Shown here: in pieces, positions 58,664 to 64,000 of the stretch | Layout: each line of letters begins with the position of its first letter | Position numbering within the stretch: the stretch's first letter is position 1 | Source: Nocardia sp. BMG111209 | GTDB lineage: Bacteria; Actinomycetota; Actinomycetes; Mycobacteriales; Mycobacteriaceae | DNA length: 64,000 nt | Assembly: GCF_000381925.1 (NCBI RefSeq) | Contig: NZ_KB907307.1 | Span: forward strand, 1,922,001 to 1,986,000 | Direction of reading: 5' to 3' | Made by a program: the position numbers and the translations under genes | Notes under the pieces: model-generated | Seen by the model: only the letters and a program-made list of their open reading frames with translations | Told to the model about the DNA's origin: nothing | The model's database searches: none

Positions 58664-59007
58664 TCAGTTCGTCCCGCCCAGCGCGACGCCCGCGCCCACC
58701 CCGATGATCATCAGCCCGCCCGCGCTGCCGACCGCCTCGAGCCGCCGCGGCGACCGCGCGAACCATGAGCGACCGCACCCACGACCTTCACGATCACGAA
58801 CGCCACCGCCGACGCCGTCAGCAACGCCCCGAGACCCAGCGCGACCGCCGGCAACGGCACCACCGACCCCGCGGTCGTCCCCAGCACCGCCGGCCGCCGG
58901 CCCAGCACCAGGGCCCGCCCGATCGCGAACAGCACGTTCGGCCCGGGGATCACGATGCTGACGAACGCCGCCACCGCGAAGGTCGCGAGCTGGGAAAGAG
59001 GCACCAT
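58664..59007 (-). pseudogene. LysE/RhtB-family exporter remnant with internal deletion
   Basis: The first ~75 residues from 59007 (ATFAVAAFVSIVIPGPNVLF, LGLGALLTASAVAFVIVKVV) are a normal LysE N-terminus with the PGP motif. The frame then runs into Arg/Gly-rich noise and stops at 58711. In another frame the typical C-terminal helix appears (WFARSPRRLEAVGSAGGLMI to GVALGGTN) and ends at 58664. Family members have about 205-215 residues; roughly 90-100 from the middle are missing. It is most likely a dead gene made by an out-of-frame deletion. Confidence 0.75.
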
Positions 59008-59023
59008 GCCGAGGAAGCCTGGG

Positions 59024-60073
59024 CTAGCGACCGGGCCGCCGCGGCGGCGCGCAGCAGCCGGGTGCGCAGAGCTCCCCGTTGCGGGTGCAGCCGTAACCGG
59101 GTACCGATCCCAGCCGGCGCGGCGGTGCGGCGGCGCGCTGCTCGGCGACCAGTTCGGCGATCAGTGCGGCGAATCGCGGATCGGTGCCGGGGGTGGCGGC
59201 GCGGGCGAACGCGATGCCGAGTTCGGCGGCCTTCTCCGCCGCCTCGTTGTCGAGATCCCACACCACCTCGAGATGGTCCGAGACGAAGCCCACCGGGCAG
59301 ACCACGACCGCCTCGATCCCCTTCGCGGACAACGCATCCAGGTGATCGGTGATATCGGGCTCGAGCCACGGCACCTGCGGCGGCCCGGAGCGGGACTGCC
59401 ACACCACGTCGAAGTCGTCGAAACCCGTTGCCGCGGCGCACAATCGGGCCGCCTCGGTCACCTGACGGCTGTAGAGCCGGCCGCCGTCGGCCGGCGGTCC
59501 CGCCGCGGCGTCGGCGGCCACGGGTATGGAGTGGGCGGTGAACACCAGCCGCGCCGCGTCCCGCCGCTCGGCCGGAAGTTGTTGCCGCGCAGTACGAACG
59601 GCGTCGGCGAAGGCGTCGATCAACAGGGGGTGGTCGAAGTACTGGCGCAGTTTCACCAGATCCGGGGCATCGGGGCCGGCGGCCACCCGCGCTCGCGTGA
59701 TGTCCTCGTCGTACTGACGGCACCCGGAGTATCCGCCCCACGCCGAGGTCGGGAAGACCAGTGCCGAACGCACCCCGTCGGCCCGCATCCGCGCGACGGT
59801 GTCCTCCACCATCGGATGCCAGTTGCGGTTGCCGAAATACACCGGCAGCGCGAGATCCCGTGCGGCGAACTCCGTCTCGACCGCGGCGATGATCGCCCGG
59901 TTGCACGCGTTGATCGGCGAGACCCCGCCGAAGTGCAGATAGTGCCGGGCCACCTCGGCCAGCCGCTCCGGTGGCACACCCCGGCCGCGAGTCACGTTCT
60001 CCAGGAACGGCATCACGTCCTCGGGCCGTTCCGGGCCGCCGAACGACAGCAGCAGCAGCGCGTCGAATTGCAT
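59024..60073 (-). CDS. hemH: ferrochelatase (coproporphyrin/protoporphyrin type)
   Basis: 349 residues. GGAGG lies five bases before the ATG. The family text is clear: [40 protein letters not shown], and [21 protein letters not shown] with the metal-site Glu. Cysteines in YSGCRQY and in the C-terminal tail ([14 protein letters not shown]) match the [2Fe-2S] ligands known in actinobacterial ferrochelatases. It inserts iron into the porphyrin; in actinobacteria the usual substrate is coproporphyrin III. It follows inhA as in Mycobacterium, with 111 bases between. Confidence 0.96.
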   Translation of the reverse strand: MQFDALLLLSFGGPERPEDVMPFLENVTRGRGVPPERLAEVARHYLHFGGVSPINACNRAIIAAVETEFAARDLALPVYFGNRNWHPMVEDTVARMRADGVRSALVFPTSAWGGYSGCRQYDEDITRARVAAGPDAPDLVKLRQYFDHPLLIDAFADAVRTARQQLPAERRDAARLVFTAHSIPVAADAAAGPPADGGRLYSRQVTEAARLCAAATGFDDFDVVWQSRSGPPQVPWLEPDITDHLDALSAKGIEAVVVCPVGFVSDHLEVVWDLDNEAAEKAAELGIAFARAATPGTDPRFAALIAELVAEQRAAAPPRRLGSVPGYGCTRNGELCAPGCCAPPRRPGR

Positions 60074-60184
60074 TGCCTACCTCCGTGAGCCGGCCGATCC
60101 GGATACGCGCGACCGTCCCCCGGTCCGGATGGACCGGAACACGCCGGGGCGGACCGTGATCCGGCCCGCCCCGCGACACGGTAC

Positions 60185-61024
60185 TCAGCCCTCGGTGAGG
60201 TCCTTCTCCGGGAACCAGGTGTTGTGGCTGGCGCCACCGTCGACGTAGATGATCGAACCGGTGGTGCCGGGCAGCCAATCCGAGAGCAGGGTCACGATCG
60301 ACCGCGCGACCACGGTCGGATCGTCCACGTCCCAGCCGATCGGCGAGGCGCCGTCCCAGTAGCGGTTGAGCATGCTCAGCTGCTTGGCGTCGTCGGTGGC
60401 GGTGCCGGCGATGGCCTTGGCGGCCAGTGTCTTGATCGGGCCCGCGGCGACCAGGTTGGAGCGAATCTTCTTGGCGTAGCCCACTTCTCGCGCCACGTAC
60501 CGGTTAACCGACTCCAGCGCGGCCTTCGCCACACCCATCCAGTTGTAGTACGGCATCGCCGTGCGGGGATCGAAGTCCATCCCGACGATGGATCCGCCCG
60601 GATTCATCACCGGCAGCACCGCGCGCGCGAGCGACGCGTAGCTCCACGCGGAGATCTCGAACGCCTTCGACGCGTCGGCGCCGGGGCCCTCGAGGAAGCC
60701 GAATGCCTCGGGGCCCATCAGGGTCCGGGGCGCGAAGGCGATCGAGTGCAGGACACCGTCGAGACCCTCCGGCGCCAGCTCCTGCACCTTCTCCGCCAGC
60801 GCGGCGAGATCGGTCTCGCTGGTGACGTCGAGCCCGATGGCCGGCGGCACCTCCTGCGGCAGCCGCTTGGCGATCCGGTCGATGAGCCGCAGCCGTTCCG
60901 GAATCCCGGTGATGATCACCTTCGCACCCTGCTCCTGCGCGACCTTGGCCGCGTGGAAGGCGATCGAGGAGTCGGTGATGATGCCGGTGATGAGGACGGT
61001 CTTGCCTGTGAGCAATCCGCTCAT
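60185..61024 (-). CDS. inhA: NADH-dependent enoyl-ACP reductase InhA
   Basis: 279 residues. It makes the last reduction of FAS-II chain elongation for mycolic acids. The mycobacterial InhA pattern is visible: [11 protein letters not shown] with Ile21, Ser94 in HSIAF (the residue position linked to isoniazid response in M. tuberculosis), GMDFDP with Phe151, and the active pair Tyr160 and Lys167 in YNWMGVAK (Tyr158/Lys165 in the mycobacterial enzyme). AAGGAGAA precedes the ATG. It lies 79 bases after fabG on the same strand, the standard fabG-inhA operon. Confidence 0.97.
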   Translation of the reverse strand: MSGLLTGKTVLITGIITDSSIAFHAAKVAQEQGAKVIITGIPERLRLIDRIAKRLPQEVPPAIGLDVTSETDLAALAEKVQELAPEGLDGVLHSIAFAPRTLMGPEAFGFLEGPGADASKAFEISAWSYASLARAVLPVMNPGGSIVGMDFDPRTAMPYYNWMGVAKAALESVNRYVAREVGYAKKIRSNLVAAGPIKTLAAKAIAGTATDDAKQLSMLNRYWDGASPIGWDVDDPTVVARSIVTLLSDWLPGTTGSIIYVDGGASHNTWFPEKDLTEG

Positions 61025-61103
61025 TGTGGGTGGATTCTCCTTGCTGGGTTCGTGGTTCCGGCCTGCGCCGGAACGGCTGACAGCGGGCGGGGACGCGACG
61101 AGA

Positions 61104-61901
<798 letters not shown>

Positions 61902-62912
61902 TCATGGCAGGCGTTGACGATAAACCAGACCGCTGATGACACCGGCCGCCGTGATGAGAAGTCCCAACAGCAGCCAGGGCCGACTGGCATCGCCCATCTG
62001 CATCTCGAAACCGATCTGCTTGTCGAGCGTCTTGTAGACCGAGCTCAATTCCTCGAGCGTGGAGGCGGTGAAGAAGTCGCCGCCGGAGATCTTGGCGATC
62101 TCGCGCAGCGCGTCGTCGTCGACCGGGACCCGCACCCGCTGGGTGCCCTTGCCGTCCTGGTCCGGGATCTCCACGGTGCCCCACGTGGTGCCGAACGAGA
62201 TCGTCGACACCGGAATGCCCTTCTGTTTGGCCACCCGGGCCGCGACGAAGCCGTGCCGCGGATTGTCCACGTCCTTGTCGTCCGGCACAGTCTGCTTACC
62301 GTCGGACATCAGCACGATCCGGGCCGGCGGCGGGGTCTCCGCGCCGCCGAGCACCGACGCCAGCGTGTCGATGGCCTGTAATCCGCTGAAGATGCCCTCG
62401 CCGGTGGCGGTGCGCTCGGCCAGCTTCATGTTCTGGATGGCCGCCTTCACCGCCTCGCGATTCGTGGTCGGCGACACCTGCACCGACGCGGTACCGGCGA
62501 AGGTGACCAGCCCGAGGTTGATACCCGGGGTGAGGCCGTCGACGAATTCGCTGGCCGCCTTCTTCGCGACCTGGATCCGCGACGGCGGCACATCGGTGGC
62601 CTCCATCGACAGCGAGACGTCGATGACCAGCATGACCGTGGCCCGGTTGCGCGGCACCCGCTTCGCCGCCTGCGGCCCGGCCGCCGCGATGGTCAGCAGC
62701 ACCAGCCCGACCAGCATCAGCGCCACCGGCGCGTGCCGCCACGCGCTCGGGCGTTTCGGCGCAACCTGTTCCAGCACCTCCATATTGGAGAAGCGGAGCA
62801 TGTGCCGCTTGCGGCGGCGCTGCACGATCACGTACAGCAGCGCGATCGCCGCGACCACCAGGAGGAACGCCAGCCAGACGGCGGCGGTGAAATTCGAGAT
62901 GGAGAAGTTCAC
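61902..62912 (-). CDS. VWA-domain membrane protein (BatA-like)
   Basis: 336 residues. An N-terminal BatA-type membrane segment (FLLVVAAIALLYVIVQRRRK) and a second helix at ~62-82 precede the von Willebrand A domain. The MIDAS motif is complete: DVSLS near residue 100, a Thr in the middle loop and MSDGKQT. A C-terminal helix (LLLGLLITAAGVISGLVY) ends the protein. It should be anchored in the membrane with the VWA domain binding a metal and a partner. It is part of the MoxR-DUF58-VWA set, linked to chaperone-like maturation of enzymes. It overlaps the DUF58 gene by four bases. Confidence 0.94.
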   Translation of the reverse strand: MNFSISNFTAAVWLAFLLVVAAIALLYVIVQRRRKRHMLRFSNMEVLEQVAPKRPSAWRHAPVALMLVGLVLLTIAAAGPQAAKRVPRNRATVMLVIDVSLSMEATDVPPSRIQVAKKAASEFVDGLTPGINLGLVTFAGTASVQVSPTTNREAVKAAIQNMKLAERTATGEGIFSGLQAIDTLASVLGGAETPPPARIVLMSDGKQTVPDDKDVDNPRHGFVAARVAKQKGIPVSTISFGTTWGTVEIPDQDGKGTQRVRVPVDDDALREIAKISGGDFFTASTLEELSSVYKTLDKQIGFEMQMGDASRPWLLLGLLITAAGVISGLVYRQRLP

Positions 62913-63907
62913 TGTCGGGGCACCCGCCCGCTCGGGGCGCCGAAGGTGTGGCGCCGGGTGGAGACGAAACGGACCACGTCGGCGATCCAGTCCCGATCGG
63001 TTCGCAACGTCATCACCGGTGCGCCGGCGCCGCGCAGCGCCTGCTCCACATCCTCCCGGTGCCGTTGCGCGGCCCGCGCGAAATCGCTTCGCAGCGTGGC
63101 GGTCACGGTGAACTCGCGGGTGCGGCCGGTCTCCGGATCGTGCAGCACCACATCGCCGACGTCCGGTAGATCGAGATCCAGCGGATCGATCGCCTCCACC
63201 GCGAGCAGATCGTGCCGGCCCGCGATGGCGCGCAGCGAACGCTGCCAGTCGATGGCGCCGAGGAAGTCCGAAAGGACAACGGCCAGACCGCGTTTGCGCT
63301 GCGGCCGGCGCAGCGACTCGATCGCGCCGCGCAGATCGCCGCGGACGCCGTCGGCGGCGTGCGGCGTGGTGGCGATGCGGCGCAGCATGGCCTGGGCGTG
63401 CACCCGCCCGCTGCGGGCCGGAATCCGGTACAGCCGTTCGCCGTTCGCGACCACCGCGCCGATCCGGTTACCGCCGCCACTGGTGAGGTGGGTGACCGCG
63501 GCGGCCGCCGCGACGACCAGATCGCGCTTCTGGCACAACGCCGAACCGAAATCCAGGCTCGCGGACAGGTCGACCACCAGCCAGGTCTCCAGCTCCCGGT
63601 CGGCGATCATCTGCCGCACGTGCGGATGCGTGGTCCGGGCGGTGACCGACCAATCCATCTGGCGCACATCGTCACCGGGCTGGTACAGCCGGGCGTCGCC
63701 GGGTTCGGAACCGGGCCCGGGGATCAGGCCGAGGTGGTCACCGTGCAGCACGCCGTCCAGGCGGCGCCGGACCGTCAGTTCCAGAGTCCGCAGGGCGGCA
63801 GTGAGTTTCGGGTCGGTGAGCTCACCGGCCCGGAACGACGGCGGGGCATGTGTCGGGGAATTCGCTGGGTTCGTCACCGGCGCAACCGAATCCGACGCTC
63901 CGCTCAC
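62909..63907 (-). CDS. DUF58 family protein
   Basis: 332 residues from a GTG. The DUF58 core is clear: GDARLYQPGDDVRQMDWSVTART, followed by a degenerate VWA-like fold with DLSASLDFG in place of a full MIDAS. It is cytoplasmic. It works with the MoxR ATPase and the VWA proteins in an assembly module; the substrate in this lineage is not established. Its start overlaps the upstream stop (GTGA) and its stop overlaps the VWA start (ATGA), so all three are co-translated. Confidence 0.93.
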   Translation of the reverse strand: MSGASDSVAPVTNPANSPTHAPPSFRAGELTDPKLTAALRTLELTVRRRLDGVLHGDHLGLIPGPGSEPGDARLYQPGDDVRQMDWSVTARTTHPHVRQMIADRELETWLVVDLSASLDFGSALCQKRDLVVAAAAAVTHLTSGGGNRIGAVVANGERLYRIPARSGRVHAQAMLRRIATTPHAADGVRGDLRGAIESLRRPQRKRGLAVVLSDFLGAIDWQRSLRAIAGRHDLLAVEAIDPLDLDLPDVGDVVLHDPETGRTREFTVTATLRSDFARAAQRHREDVEQALRGAGAPVMTLRTDRDWIADVVRFVSTRRHTFGAPSGRVPRQ

Positions 63908-64000
63908 TGACGGGGCGGTTGCGGGACGGGCTGGCCGCCGTTGGCCGGCGGCACGGGCGGCACCGGCACGGCGCCGGACGACGTGGGCGCACCGGTGGGC
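63904..64000 (-). CDS. C-terminal end of a probable MoxR-family ATPase (partial)
   Basis: Only the last 32 residues are in the window: a Pro/Gly-rich tail (VPVPPVPPANGGQPVPQPPR) ending at the TGA that overlaps the DUF58 start. The AAA+ core is outside. The identification rests on gene order (MoxR precedes DUF58 and VWA genes in this locus) and on the Pro-rich tails seen in actinobacterial MoxR proteins. Confidence 0.6.
   Translation of the reverse strand, partial: PTGAPTSSGAVPVPPVPPANGGQPVPQPPRQ

Noticed and set aside
60185..61024. InhA as a cluster-encoded resistant target copy
   Set aside because: It sits in the conserved fabG-inhA-hemH order and looks like the housekeeping copy; nothing indicates a second copy here.

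Overview
The window is high-GC actinomycete chromosome, most likely a mycolic-acid-containing genus such as Nocardia or a close relative. The best evidence is the right end, where a MoxR-type tail, a DUF58 gene, a VWA gene, fabG (mycobacterial FabG1/MabA type), inhA and hemH lie in the order known from Mycobacterium. InhA is a mycolate/FAS-II enzyme. No mobile elements, tRNA or rRNA genes, or CRISPR arrays were seen.

Left arm (1-15.9 kb): regulators, small metabolic genes and signalling genes. They are a LuxR/MalT-type regulator that stops before its DNA-binding domain, an alcohol dehydrogenase overlapping a TetR regulator, an ABC-2 type exporter pair divergent from a two-component system, a cold-shock gene with a clear terminator, a FAD monooxygenase, a VOC protein divergent from a MarR regulator over two matching palindromes, an Rcp1-like response regulator, a large STAND/TPR protein with strictly 120-bp repeats, and a DUF4232-like lipoprotein.

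Central region (16-56 kb): a type I modular polyketide cluster. On the minus strand, reading from 55.97 kb down to 32.65 kb, come three PKS genes. The first is KSQ-AT-ACP plus KS-AT-KR-ACP. The second is KS-AT-DH-KR-ACP plus KS-AT-ACP, broken by a one-base frameshift in its last AT. The third is KS-AT-DH-KR-ACP-TE. Docking-like ends support that order. From domain motifs the line should make a C10 chain from one acetate starter, malonate, malonate, methylmalonate and malonate, released by a thioesterase. A separate minus-strand operon (23.3-16.1 kb) encodes an acyl-CoA-dehydrogenase-fold flavin enzyme, a chalcone-synthase-like ketosynthase and a second PKS with its own loading system (CoA-ligase-ACP-KS-AT-ACP), with no docking ends and no TE. 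The cluster therefore has two loading systems, which is its most unusual trait. Between the two PKS blocks lies a plus-strand operon: a Dpp/Opp-type ABC importer with a fused double ATPase, an SDR and a SnoaL-like protein. An AraC/GlxA regulator and a LysR regulator flank these blocks.

Several PKS interdomain linkers contain in-frame tandem repeats (18, 24, 27 and 27 bp units), each different.

Right arm (56.4-64 kb): a LysR gene divergent from the PKS operon, a PAS-GGDEF diguanylate cyclase, a LysE-type exporter remnant with an internal deletion, then the housekeeping moxR-DUF58-VWA / fabG-inhA-hemH block, all on the minus strand.
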